Below are positions 48,501-58,007 of a stretch of 64,000 bases of DNA, piece after piece. The stretch's first letter is position 1; every line of letters begins with the position of its first letter. A program made the translations under genes and the position numbers. Location of the stretch: assembly GCF_018446385.1 (NCBI RefSeq), contig NC_056001.1:11774672-11838671 (forward strand), written 5' to 3'. The DNA is from Zingiber officinale (Eukaryota > Streptophyta > Magnoliopsida > Zingiberales > Zingiberaceae). The notes under the pieces were generated by a model that worked only from the letters and a program-made list of their open reading frames with translations, did no database searches and was not told the DNA's origin.

Positions 48501-48676
48501 ACAGAAGTTATGTATTCCTTGCCGGAGGCGGTGTGGAGGAGAACGAAGTCGATGATGCCAAGCTCGTGGAGCTTCTGGACTAACTCGACAACGTTCCGCT
48601 CCGAGAGGCGGACGCTGGACTTCGCCTGCTGCGCCGACTCAAACTGCCTCTGGAGTTCGAGGAGCTCTGCGTCCAT
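27186..48676 (-). CDS. UFL1: E3 UFM1-protein ligase 1 homolog, 20 exons, 814 aa
   Basis: UFL1 attaches the ubiquitin-like protein UFM1 to targets, with DDRGK1 at the ER membrane; ribosome UFMylation and ER-phagy are known roles of the family. Exons (5' to 3'): 48676-48503, 48317-48006, 47256-46990, 46902-46855, 45751-45686, 45573-45470, 42323-42230, 42159-42103, 40030-39601, 39521-39367, 39232-39167, 39087-39019, 38356-38264, 38136-38071, 37331-37285, 37202-37139, 35020-34943, 34862-34800, 28069-27977, 27284-27186. Every junction is GT-AG and the frame is open throughout (2445 nt). The start [20 protein letters not shown] and blocks such as [53 protein letters not shown] and INVLL-free C-terminus [10 protein letters not shown] fit plant UFL1 closely. 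Length is near the family's usual ~800-820 aa. The exon at 40030-39601 encodes the Lys-rich linker (GGKKKKGK). There is no RING or HECT; the family uses a scaffold mechanism. Introns 6 (3.1 kb), 8 (2.1 kb), 16 (2.1 kb) and 18 (6.7 kb) are long; 16 and 18 hold transposons. The gene looks functional. Confidence 0.96.
28419..28582 (+). mobile_element. Au SINE in UFL1 intron 18
   Basis: The head GGAGCCTTGGCGCAACGAAA, then GGTCACGGGTTCGAATCC (box B region), AACAGCCTCTTACA, AAGGCTGCGTATAATG and a T-rich end match the Au SINE family found across angiosperms. It is flanked by an imperfect 14-bp duplication TCATGGTCTGAAGG (28405-28418) and TCATGGTCTAAAGG (28583-28596). It is inserted antisense to UFL1, about 340 bp upstream of the exon 19 acceptor. 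Confidence 0.9.
29144..29317 (+). repeat. Copia 5' LTR
   Basis: 174 bp. It contains a TATA-like TATATAAATATGTCTCACTC shared with the 3' LTR. Identity to the 3' LTR is clearly below 100 percent, so the insertion is old. Confidence 0.85.
29894..34516 (+). pseudogene. Copia gag-pol polyprotein, multiply broken
   Basis: Gag starts at about 29894: [20 protein letters not shown], then [21 protein letters not shown] zinc-knuckle remnant (CNNCP) is near 30580. The protease motif [10 protein letters not shown] is at about 30806, with the GAG-pre-integrase region to about 31190. The integrase is split by an insertion at 31349-32049 and resumes with [11 protein letters not shown]. The RT region is at about 33060-33660, with [15 protein letters not shown] in the YVDD position and [14 protein letters not shown] upstream. 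RNase H is at about 34150-34516 ([15 protein letters not shown], then [18 protein letters not shown]). Many in-frame stops and frameshifts; no functional product is expected. Confidence 0.85.
31349..32049. mobile_element. 701-bp insertion of unidentified type in the copia integrase region
   Basis: The copia coding sequence breaks after TTCTGAT (31342-31348) and resumes with the same TTCTGAT at 32050-32056, so a 7-bp direct duplication brackets 701 bp of unrelated DNA. It begins TGATCATGTCTGAG and ends CCACGTGGTGCC. It contains related pieces such as ATCTACTTCTTGAAATA and GAAATAGT that repeat about every 60 bp. It has no coding region and no clear terminal inverted repeat. A solo LTR is possible, but the 3' end is not CA. 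Confidence 0.55.
34526..34709 (+). repeat. Copia 3' LTR
   Basis: 184 bp, sharing CTGTCAATTAGCTAATTGTC-type sequence and the end AAATAACA with the 5' LTR. It carries small indels relative to that copy. Confidence 0.85.
36517..36554. repeat. (C)n(TC)n microsatellite in UFL1 intron 16
   Basis: A run of about 14 C is followed directly by about 12 TC units. Confidence 0.9.
36741..36907 (-). mobile_element. Truncated RTE-type LINE 3' end (or SINE using that tail) in UFL1 intron 16
   Basis: This 167-bp insert has a perfect 16-bp duplication TGCATGGAATCATATA at 36725-36740 and 36908-36923. On the minus strand it ends TTGTTGTTGT after a block reading CCTAGTAGGATAATGCTTGG and GCTGACCCCAC. This block is the common plant RTE LINE 3' end. 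The 5' end is truncated, as is usual for LINE copies. Confidence 0.75.
42324..45469. other. UFL1 intron 6, 3.1 kb
   Basis: Apart from the tandem duplication at 43632-43838, no element with clear ends was found. Frames such as 43070-43315 (minus) and 44311-44646 (plus) do not match any family I know. The AT-poor patches around 43100-43450 and 44480-45240 may be old insertions. Confidence 0.4.
43632..43838. repeat. Two-copy tandem duplication with dyads in UFL1 intron 6
   Basis: About 87 bp starting TCCTCAGTCACTCTAAGTGG recurs at 43751 with few changes (period about 119 bp). Each copy holds the dyad TCCTCAG...CTGAGGA. The block is flanked by TTTACCCATTTTGCCAC-like repeats. No known element recognised. 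Confidence 0.8.
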
Positions 48677-48790
48677 CTTCAATTTCGCGAGGCTACGCTG
48701 CTCGAGGGCGAAAGTGAGGTCAAAGTGAGGCGAAACCCGAAGGGAGAAAGGAAACGCTTCGACCGTCTACTGCCGTTAGATATATATACG
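48677..48790 (-). promoter_or_regulatory. UFL1 5' UTR and candidate TATA element
   Basis: On the minus strand CGTATATATATCTAAC (48789-48774) lies about 100 bp upstream of the UFL1 ATG. This spacing gives a leader of about 70 nt. No upstream ATG precedes the start in that leader. Motif-based inference. Confidence 0.45.
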
Positions 48791-49307
48791 TGAGCATCTG
48801 CTATTGCTTACGGGTTAGGCTTAATATATTTATTTTTCTATTTATTTATTGGATCTTTTTATGAAAAATATTTATTGGATATTGATTGATAAGCTTATGT
48901 AAGATAGTAGATTAACATTGGGTTAATTGTATTCCCGTCCCGCTGTACAGAATATTTAGTTAGGTGTCTGATTTTTTTATAAAAGGTTATTGTTGTTGGA
49001 TCTCGTTGGTATTGATAGTTAAATTTAGATTTGGATGAATGAAAAATAAATTAAAGTTAGATATTATATTATTTAATTTTGTTATTAAATATATAAGAAT
49101 AAAGGACTTATAACTGACGGGTTTAAAGGACTTAACATCATATTAAAATCTAGTTAAGTTTAAGGACCTGATAACTGACATGAAATCTAGATGAGTTAAG
49201 AAATGACCCAATATCTTGTGGGAAGTTAGGCTAGGTCTACAGGACCTGATAGTTGGTCGAGTCTAGTTGAATTTGTAGACCTGACAACTACCAGGATGAC
49301 TTAGTGG
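48791..49307. other. Intergenic, no gene recognised
   Basis: AT-rich upstream flank of UFL1. It contains loosely repeated phrases around GACCTGATAACTG (about 49165-49275) of unknown nature. Confidence 0.4.
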
Positions 49308-50130
49308 TGTAGGTACCATGCGGCCGGTAAGAAGAAGGTGAATTACTTGTCAAATGAAAGTAATGCCTTCTCGTTCTTTCAACTTGGATTAGTAGTATAA
49401 TTCTAATAAATTAATTGAACAACTAATAAAATAAAAGAGGAAGAATTACTTGGCTACAATCTAGGTGATTGTTAATTCAAGATGTTGAAAAACTCACTAA
49501 AGCATTCTCCTTCGTTGTAGGCGAAAAAGCCTCTTACAGAAATTGACAACTCAAAAGAATGACTAGGGAAAAGTACAAGACTTGTTGTTCAAGTTGTTGA
49601 TTAATTCCTAACTCTATGAGCCTTTTTTATAACTCTTGTAAAATTCTATCCATAGGTGGAAAGCGCTTTCAAAAGGGTTCAAGACGCCTTCGAGTGGAAA
49701 ACTTTATCTGTCGAAAATAAGATTTTATCTTCAGCTAACATCTAGGGAAGATAAGGCGCCTTCAATATTATTCATGGAGGGCGTCTTCCAAGCTATTGAA
49801 GTTATCTTCCAAGCCATTGAAGACGTCTTCCCTGTAGTAGATCGGCTCCTTAGCTGATCTTCATCCTCGAGCAATCTTTCGCTCCAACTTCTCGTCCCTC
49901 GGAAACGTCGTGCGCATCCTTCTTTTCTGTCAGCATACTTTTTCACAACACTTTATTCCTCGGACGCACTGAGCCCGTCGACTCTTTCCCTTGTCATCCT
50001 TCTCGCTAGCTATGTCTTTCGCTCGACTTCTTGTGCTCCTAAGTTCCTACACACTTAGACACAAGGTTAAACATAATAAGACGTAACTTAACTTGGTTGA
50101 CCGCATCAAAATTATTATAGGATACTTATA
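49308..50130 (-). repeat. Copia 3' LTR (minus-strand element)
   Basis: About 823 bp. Aligns along its length with 55046-55810. The window-right end reads GATACTTATA where the other copy has GAGTACTTACA. Confidence 0.7.
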
Positions 50131-51399
50131 ATCTCTTCTTTTTTATGTGCATAAAGTTAGGGTTAAAATATAATGAAATAACATAGTAAATTGTAATTAT
50201 ATAAAAAAAAATTGTAATGTAATGAATTAACTAAGTTAATATTGTAAAATAAGTACAAGATAAAAATTATAAAAAATATCCTAACTCGTCCCTTAATCCC
50301 ACCTATTTCTCCCCTCGCATAAAAAAAGGCTAAAAGAATATTAAAAATAATTATAAAAATTTGAGAAGTTGTCTTAGGGTCTATGAAAAAGAATATCTAG
50401 TAAAGTAATATTTTTTAAAAAATATTTTTAAAAATATTTGAATTTTATTGATTAATTTTCTATTTTAACTTAAATAATGTTAAAATTTATTTTTCGGTTT
50501 TGAAAAATCCTAAATTTTTTTGTCAAACTCAAATGTTAGATCAGTATAAATATTTTGTGCTTTAATAGAAATAAATCATTTTAGTGCGTAAACTTATTTT
50601 TAAAAACTAATATTTAAAAATATATTTTTAAGTTTAAAAATTCTGTTAATTTTAAATCTGTATAACAGAAAGTAGAATGGTAGAAAAATTTAAATTTCAA
50701 TTTGTGCGAATTTTTAGTATTAAAAATAACTTTTTGGTAATTAATTCATAATAAATTTATTATAGATTAAATAAATTCGAAAATATTTAGCCTAGTAAAA
50801 AAAATTGAATAAGAAATTCGAATAGAAAAATTACTTAAAAAATATTTTTCTTATTAAAATAATCTCTATACTAATAATTAAAAAAAATTGACTTCTGGAT
50901 TTATCAAGAATTTTGGTAGTACTTTTTTCTTAGAGATTTTTCTAATTTATCCCCGATAATTTTTAATGTATAAGTTGATTCTATTATAATTTCTAAACTT
51001 TGATTTTTAGAAATTGTTCTAATATTCATAGTCATTTTCCATTTTTTTCTAATTTTTCTTTCATATTTTCATTTTCTATTTATAAATTATCATACATAAG
51101 TAAGGGGTATGAATTTACTAAGTTTAATTTTAACCTAATATTATCTTTTTCTAATTTTAACAAATTATTAGATAACATCTTGATAAATTTAAAAGATTAT
51201 TCAGAGAGTAATGCACGTACCTCACTTATCTTGTGATATGATACTCACCCTTCATCGTAGCTTTCTTCTAAAGATCCTCCCCCTTCATCGATGCTCATCT
51301 TTGAGCTACTTTCATCTTCTCCTTGGTGGTCCGCCAATAGAACTAGTCCGACGTATTCTTCAACTTATGATTCTGATGACAATGATTCATCCCACGTCG

Positions 51400-54300
51400 C
51401 CTTTAGGATTTTGAGCTTCGATCTTGTTGGTCTTTTGCTCTTGTTCTTCAATTTAGGATAATCCTTCTTGATATGCCCTTTTTCTTGACAGTTATATCAT
51501 CAGACATTCCTTTTGCTCCAAAATTATTTTTTAGCCTGCACCTTATTAAATTTATTAGATTTAATAAACTTACTAAATTTTCTTACCATTAGGGATGCTT
51601 CATTTTCGTCGATGGAAGTTTCATAATATGGTTCAATTCGTCCATTTTTACCTTTAAGGCAATGTTCTGATTCGACTCCTTCCTTAGTTCTACACATCTA
51701 GATTCATGAATTTCAAAAGTAGAAAATAATTCTTCTAAATTACTTACCTTTAAGTCCCTAGAGATATAGTATGCGTCTACTAAGGTTGACCATTCTGGTG
51801 TTCTTAGAAAAGCGTTAAGTGCGTACCTTAGCGAATCTCGGTTGGTTACCTTTTCTCCGAGATTCGTGAGTTCGGTCATTAGCTCCTTCAGCTTGGCGTG
51901 CAGTTGAGGGACACTTTCACCTTCCTTTAGCTGAAGATTTATCAGTTGGTTCTGAAGTAGATCTCTTCTTGCGAATTTGGCTTTTGAGGTTCCTTCGTGA
52001 AGCTCTAGGAATTTTTCCTAAAGATCTTTCGTATACTTATAGACTCCAGTCCTGTTGACCTCTTGTGGTGGTAGCACACTCAACAGATGAAGTTCTACTT
52101 TTCTGTTGGCCATAAATTCAGCTTGTTTCTTCTTTGTCTAGTTATCCTCTTTCTTTTGTTCATCATTGTTGTTAGTTGTGTTAGGATGTATACTAAAAGT
52201 CTAGCTTTTGGTATAAACATTTATCTAGAAATAAGAATCACATTGGGCAAATGTCTACATTTATGATAAATGTAATTGTTCAATTAATTTATATTGTAGA
52301 TAACATGGTGTGTGGTGTCACACACAGAGGATCATGTTATCAGTACCTTATAAATTATAAACAGTAGCTCACGATCAAGATGGAAAGGAACAAACCATTG
52401 GAAGGTCATAGTGTAATTAGGTATTAGTTTATCTTAACTATATAATTACACTCGTACACTTAGAGTGTATTGAGTAGGACCATTAGAGGTCGTTTCTTTT
52501 TATACTGACTTTATAAAGGAACAAAGACCTCAGTTATTATGGAAGTGTGTGCTCTTAATCCTAATATAATAACAAACACATATATTTGATATTTATTTCT
52601 TTAATTTATCAATGGGTGAGATTTAGTTTGATAAATCAATAAGCCCGATAAGTTGGGAAATGATATCACTTATAGTGTGTGTTGTTGATTATAGAAGGAA
52701 ACTGTGTCCTATAATCTAGGTTGAGAATGTCCCTAAGAGGAGCTCATAAGGATTGTCATGTTAAACCCTGCAGGTGGACTTAGTCCGACATGACGATGAA
52801 GTTGAGTGGTACTACTCTTGGAGCTAGATATTAATTAAGTGAGTTGTCAGTAACTTACTTAATTAGTGGACATTTGTTATCTTAAACACAGGGAGACTAA
52901 CACACTCATAATAAGAAGGAGCCCAAAATGTAATTTGGGATTGGTGCGGTAGTTCAATAATAGTTCTTTAGTGGAATGAATTATTATTGATGAAATTAAG
53001 TTGTGTGTTCGGGGCGAACACGGGATGCTTAATTTCATCGGGAGACCAAAACCAATTCCTCCTCTCGGTCCCTATCGTAGCCTCTTGTATATAGAGATTT
53101 ATATCCACCACATACCCACCTTCTTACCCATCCAATGGGGTCGGCCAAGTTAGCTTGAAACCCAAGCTAGGGCCGGCCAAGACCAAGTGGATGAGCCAAG
53201 TTGGTGGCCGGCCAAAGCTTGGGTCCCAAGCTTAGGTGGTCGGGCACTAGAATATTAAAAAGGATTTTTATTAAAATTATTTCTTATGTGGATATCATGG
53301 TTTTAAAAGAGAGTTTAAAAAATTAAAAATTTCCTTTTATAGCTTTCTACGAAAGATTAAGAGAAGAGATTAATCTCTTTCCTTATTTGTAGATTAAAAG
53401 GATGGTTTTAATTTTTGGTAAAGACTTTCCTTATTTGTAAATCATCCACATGTTTAAAAGAGAGTTTAAAATTTGAAATCTTTCCTTATTTGTTGATTAA
53501 AAGGTGGATTTTAAATTTTAAGAAAACTTTCCTTTTTAACCAGGTTCATGATTTAAAAGAGAGTTTAAAAAATTAAATATTCTCTTTTATAAGTTTCTAC
53601 AAAAGATTAAGAAAAGATTTGATATCTTTCCTTATTTGTAGATTAAAAAAGATTTTATTTTTTAGAGATAACTTTTTTTTTATCCACATGTTTAAAAGAA
53701 ATATTTTAATTTATAAAATTTTCTTTTTACTAACCATGAAGGGATTAAAATTATTGGAGAAATTTTTATAAATTTCTGGAGACAAATTAGGAAGTTTTAA
53801 TTAATTAAAACTCTCCTTGTTTATAGCTTGTGGTGGCCGGCCATATGAATTGAGAAAATAAAATTGATTTTTAATTAATTAAATTTTCCTTTTCATGGTA
53901 AAATAATTAAGGAAGTTTTTATTAAAATTTTCTTATTTGCCGAGACCAAGGATTATAAAAGAGGGGGTAGAGTTGCCTTCATGGGTGAACGACTCTATTC
54001 TACTTTCTCCCTCTTTTCTTCCTTGGTGTGGCCGGCCCTTCTCCTTTTCTCTCTTCCTCTTATGTGGCCGAAATCCTTTATCTCTTGGAGCTTTGAGAAG
54101 GTGGCCGGATCTAGCCTGAGGAAGAAGGAGAGAAAGCTTGCATCCCTTGGAACTTAGTTGGTGAAAAAAATTCTTCATCCTTTAGAAGATATGCTTGGCC
54201 GAAACTTGAAGGAAGGAAGAAGAAGGTGCCTTGGTGGTTCTCGTCTCAGAAGATCGTTGCCCACACAACGTCCAGGATTAGAAGAGGAATACGATAGAAG

Positions 54301-54985
54301 ATCAAGAGGTCATTATCTACTAAGTAAGGTATAACTAATATAGTTTCCACATCATGTTAGTTTTATCTCCATGTAAAAATATCAAATACAAGAGGCATGC
54401 GATTCTAGTATTTCGAATTAGTTTTCGATGTTGTGTTCTTTTATTTTTCTTTTCCTTGTGATTTGATTGTTCCTTTTGGTTGACCTAAAGTTATTTAAGG
54501 AAATTAAATATTAGCTTTCCTTAAAAGGCTTTGTCTAGGCGGTGGTGGTTGTTCCCATATCCAAGAAGGTCATGTGCCTCGCCATGTAGTCCTAGAAGCC
54601 AATTTTGAAAATTAATATTTAATAGAATTAATAACTTAGGTGATTTGGATCGAACGTGTTAAGTTCCGCAGGAGATCCAAGTCTAAACCTAAAAGAACAA
54701 ATAAATTAAACTTAGGATCAAACGTGTTAAGTTCCGCAGGCGATCCGAATTTAATTTAAAAGAACACACGGTAGCTAGGAAAAGGTTCAGACCTTTGTAC
54801 AAAATTTTTGTACAATGGAACCATTAGGTTTTCCGAGTAGCAACCAACAAGTTGGTACTACAAAACTATTTTTTAAAATTTTTTAAAAAATATCGAAATG
54901 TGTTTTGAAGTATACCTCCATTTTTCTTTTTCCAGTGGGCAAAGTTTCCCTTGAACTTAGACGGGTGGATACTTGTTTCGGTCAT
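51400..54985 (-). pseudogene. Copia gag, interrupted by a solo LTR
   Basis: On the minus strand the frame starts at 54985 (MTETSIHPSKFKGNFAHWKK) and is cut at 54855 by the inserted LTR. It resumes at 52173 (QKKEDN, then KKKQAEFMANRKVELHLL). It continues through MTELTNLGEKVTNRDSLRYA and LKVSNLEELFSTFEIHESRC (51879-51589), the UBN2/copia gag core. A CCHC-like remnant follows with YNCQEKGHIKKDYPKLKN at about 51490-51440. Several stops are present (for example near 52025 and 51600). No active product is expected. Confidence 0.75.
52179..54849. mobile_element. 2.67-kb solo LTR (copia-type) with AGTTG duplication
   Basis: The segment starts TGTTAGGATGTATACTAAAA and ends GCAACCAACA. It is flanked by AGTTG at 52174-52178 and 54850-54854. 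The start is the form common in long plant copia LTRs. It holds no coding. It contains several internal repeats: TTTAAAAGAGAGTTTAAAA around 53300-53570, TTCCTTATTTGTAGATTAAA around 53375-53650, and a doubled ATCGAACGTGTTAAGTTCCG/ATCAAACGTGTTAAGTTCCG near 54650-54740. GC-rich GGCCGGCC patches are near 53150-53220. No second LTR exists, so it arose by LTR-LTR recombination. Confidence 0.85.
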
Positions 54986-55045
54986 CGTCTTCCGTGCTTC
55001 AGTTGGTGGTTAGTCTTTCTGAAGTGATTGAGATCTGATACCACT

Positions 55046-55810
55046 TGTAGGTCCTGTGTGACTGGCAAGAGAGGGGTAAATTACTTGTTAAATGAAATTA
55101 ACCTCTTCTCGTTCTTTCAACTTAGATTAGTAGTACAATTCTAATAAATAATTGAACAACTAACAAAATAAAAGAGGAGGAAGAGTTACTTGGTTACAAC
55201 CTAGGTGATTGTTAATCCAAGACATTGAAAAACTTACTAAAGCATTCTTCTTCGTTGTAGGCGGAGAAACCTCTTGCAGAAGTTGACAACTCAAAATAAT
55301 GACTAGGAAAAAGTACAAGATTTGTTGTTCAAGTTGTTGATTAATTCCTAGCTCCCAAAGCTTTTCTATAGCTCATGGAAAATCCTATCCATGGGTGGAA
55401 GGCGCTTTCAAGAGAGTTCAAGACGCCTTCGAGTGGAAAACTTTATTCGTCAAAAATAAAGTTTTATCTTTGGCTAATGGTTAGGGAAAGTGTCTTCAAC
55501 ACTGTTTATGGAAGGCGCCTTCCCTATAACATATCAACTTCTTAGCTGATCTTCATCCTTGAGCAATCTTCCACTCCCTCGGAAATGTCGCGCGCTTCCT
55601 TTTCGTCTACCAACATACTCTTCTACAACACCTCGTCTCTCGAATGCACCGAGCCTACCGACTCTTTCCCGTGTCATTCTTTTCGCTAGCTGCATTTTTC
55701 GCTCGACTTCTTGTGCTCCTAAGTTCCTACACACTTAGACACAAGGTCAAATACAACATGACCTAACTTAACTTAGTCGACAATATCAAAACTATCACGG
55801 AGTACTTACA
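55046..55810 (-). repeat. Copia 5' LTR (minus-strand element)
   Basis: 765 bp. TGTAGGTCCTG at the window-left end abuts the primer-binding site; the right end is GTACTTACA. Several GGAAGGCGCCTTCC-type dyads lie in its U3-like part. Confidence 0.75.
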
Positions 55811-57200
55811 GGTAGGTCAAAAGGCAAGTTAAATGACTGCAAATGGTAAGTGAGGTGAGTCACTAGAGGAGAGTGATCCAGTGAGGACGAGTTCAGTTAG
55901 GGACTTTAGGTGCTAGTATAGCTTAGATCTATTTTGAAAGTCTAATTGAGACCATGACTAAATCCTCATCTCGGGAAGACAATCTAATTAATAATCTTAT
56001 TAAATTATATTAACTCTATTTTGCAAGTTAAATATCTTTCTGTTAGACTAACAGGTTTTTATAGAAGCAAAAACAAAGTCTCAGATGAATTTGAGGTGCC
56101 TCAAAGGGTCAAGGAGGGGACTTGGAGTTGTGCGGAGGTGTCCTCGCGTGGATAAACTTTGAGGATAAAAGATCTTACTACGAGGAGGCACCCTGGAGTG
56201 TGCTGGAGGTGTCTCAAAGTGCATCGAAGGCACCTCGAATGAAACTGGAGGCACCCTCGCGTGGATAGAGATTGAAGGTGTCAAAGGTGATCGAGTCTGA
56301 TGCCTTCAAGATCATTTTGAGGTTGGAGGCGCCCTCAACACTCTTTAAAAGGAGTTCAAATTCTCTAGTCTACAATCTCTGGTCCTCTCCTAGTCCTTCC
56401 GTAATTTGCACACCGGATCACAGCCGAAATCCTACCAAAATTGGCTACGATCTCCCCTGGGTTCACCTTCCCACCTAGGTTATAGTTTGGATTGAGCCAG
56501 GCGGTCAAAGACTGCAGACGGTAGGTGGGGCATCCCATGGTTAGCTCCATACAGTCCGCCCAACTATCAGCGCCCCTCCGTCGCTTGGGTGGACCTAAAC
56601 TATAATCTAGGTGGGAAGGTGAACCCGAGGGAGATTGCAACCAATCTTGATTGGATTTCGACTGTGATCTGACATGCAAATTGCAGAAGGGATCAGGAGA
56701 GGACTAGAGATTATGGATTAGAGGATCTGATCTCCTTTAAAAGCAGTGTTCGACCAACACAATGAACAGAACTTCCATATGAGCTACTATAACCTTTCTG
56801 CTACTACGTCCATGTGTTGCTACCGTGCTACTGCTACATCCGACCAATACCGGTAGACCAACACCAACACACGGGCTCTCGACTTCGATAATCACGTGTT
56901 GGTAACTTTACATTACTGTCATTTATTTTATTACTAAGGCAGTGTAGTCTGTTATATACTTTTTCATTCTTATATTCGATTCGCTCTTTTGATGGTTCCA
57001 AAAGAGATTTTTAGTGAATTGTCCATCGATATAATCCGAGGAATTATGGGTCTTAGAATATGAGTCGATGAAGACTTCGAACCAAGTAAAAAATACTTGT
57101 GTCTTTTTTTTGCTTGTTCGTTTACCTTTTCACTGTGCACTCTTATTTTATACAATCATAAAAAGAACTAGTTTTAAAATTTACATGATTACTCTCCTCT
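55811..57200 (+). mobile_element. Copia-type LTR fragment containing an inverted repeat
   Basis: Plus-strand LTR features: repeated GAGGCACC/GGAGGCGCC motifs (56080-56340), a TATA-like CTTTAAAAGGAG at 56343-56354, and a 3' part near 57000-57110 reading CCGAGGAATTATGGGTCTTA and GAACCAAGTAAAAAATA, which matches the usual end of large plant copia LTRs. No coding region follows. The edges are approximate. Confidence 0.45.
56336..56745. repeat. Inverted repeat with ~150-bp arms
   Basis: Left arm about 56336-56488, right arm about 56594-56745, loop about 105 bp. The left arm's CCTTCCCACCTAGGTTATAG pairs with the right arm's CTATAATCTAGGTGGGAAGG. Further out, CTCTAGTC...TCCTCTCCTAGTCC pairs with GGATCAGGAGAGGACTAGAG. 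Pairing is imperfect but runs the whole arm length. A transcript across it would fold into a long hairpin. Confidence 0.8.
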
Positions 57201-58007
57201 TAGATACACTAATCCTACAATTATGTTAAGATAAAATATTCTCTATAATTTATTTATTTATTTACATATTACCGTATTTAGATATATAATATCATATTTT
57301 ACTTCCATGTTCTTTTCAGTGTCAAATTTTCTGAAAATTTGGATTTCTCCGAATATATACGTAGGGTCCATTAATTTACTACAAACTATTCTCTAAAAAT
57401 GTACCTTTTCAGATCTTCCAATATTTGACGGAAAGAAGCATGATCAATAAAAAAATTTGATAGATTAATATAAATATGAAAAAGAGAAAAAAAAAGAACT
57501 TTTCAATTAAAACAATTATATTTTGTTTTGCTTAGGATGATTCTACCACTCTTCACTCTAAAATTCTCATGTGAGCTCGTTGGTAGGTGGTGATCGTTTG
57601 GCATTCCTCATTTGTCAACAAGTTGACAACTATTGAAAGATTATTTTGAAACCATAAATTGAAGCAAGGTTTGAAGCTTGTATTCTGATTTTTCACAATC
57701 GAAAAATGTGATATAACCAGATAACCTTCAGAATCTATTGAGCTGTTCTTGGTAGTTCAGTTTCAAGAGATAGGAGACACATTACCTTCTTTTATTTTAT
57801 AATAACTAAGATGATTCATTGGAAACATCATAGCACGATACCACTGTTACATAACTTAATTTCCAATTTACAACATAGGACATGAGAACTAGAAGCGACT
57901 TTGCTGCATCCTAGAAGACCGTCAATCCACTCGATAAACAGTGTTTGATTCACTATGCACATACAAGATACTGAAAGGATGTCGGACCATTGAATCCCCT
58001 TCATGGT
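57201..58007. other. 3' flank of the ITN1-like gene
   Basis: AT-rich. The right-hand part (about 57780-58007) is presumably the 3' UTR of the minus-strand gene. No other gene or element seen. Confidence 0.5.

Larger units (their letters stand above)
49308..55810 (-). mobile_element. Gag-only Ty1/copia element, minus strand
   Basis: Two related LTRs are at 49308-50130 (3') and 55046-55810 (5'). They share TGTAGG/ACTTACA-type ends and long collinear similarity (for example GAATTACTTGTCAAATGAAA, TTCTCGTTCTTTCAACTT, CTTGTGCTCCTAAGTTCCTA). On the minus strand the 5' LTR is followed after 2 nt by TGGTATCAGATC (55043-55032), a copia-type primer-binding site, and then by the gag start at 54985. Only gag and an Asp/Lys-rich zinc-knuckle region can be read. 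The 1.3 kb between 51400 and the 3' LTR is AT-rich with no RT, integrase or RNase H. It is either internally deleted or a non-autonomous form. A 2.67-kb solo LTR interrupts it. No target duplication was matched at the outer edges. Confidence 0.75.

Noticed and set aside
55811-55815. Target-site duplication for the copia element at 49308-55810
   Set aside because: The five bases outside the two LTR ends (AGTGG and GGTAG) do not match; no duplication is claimed.
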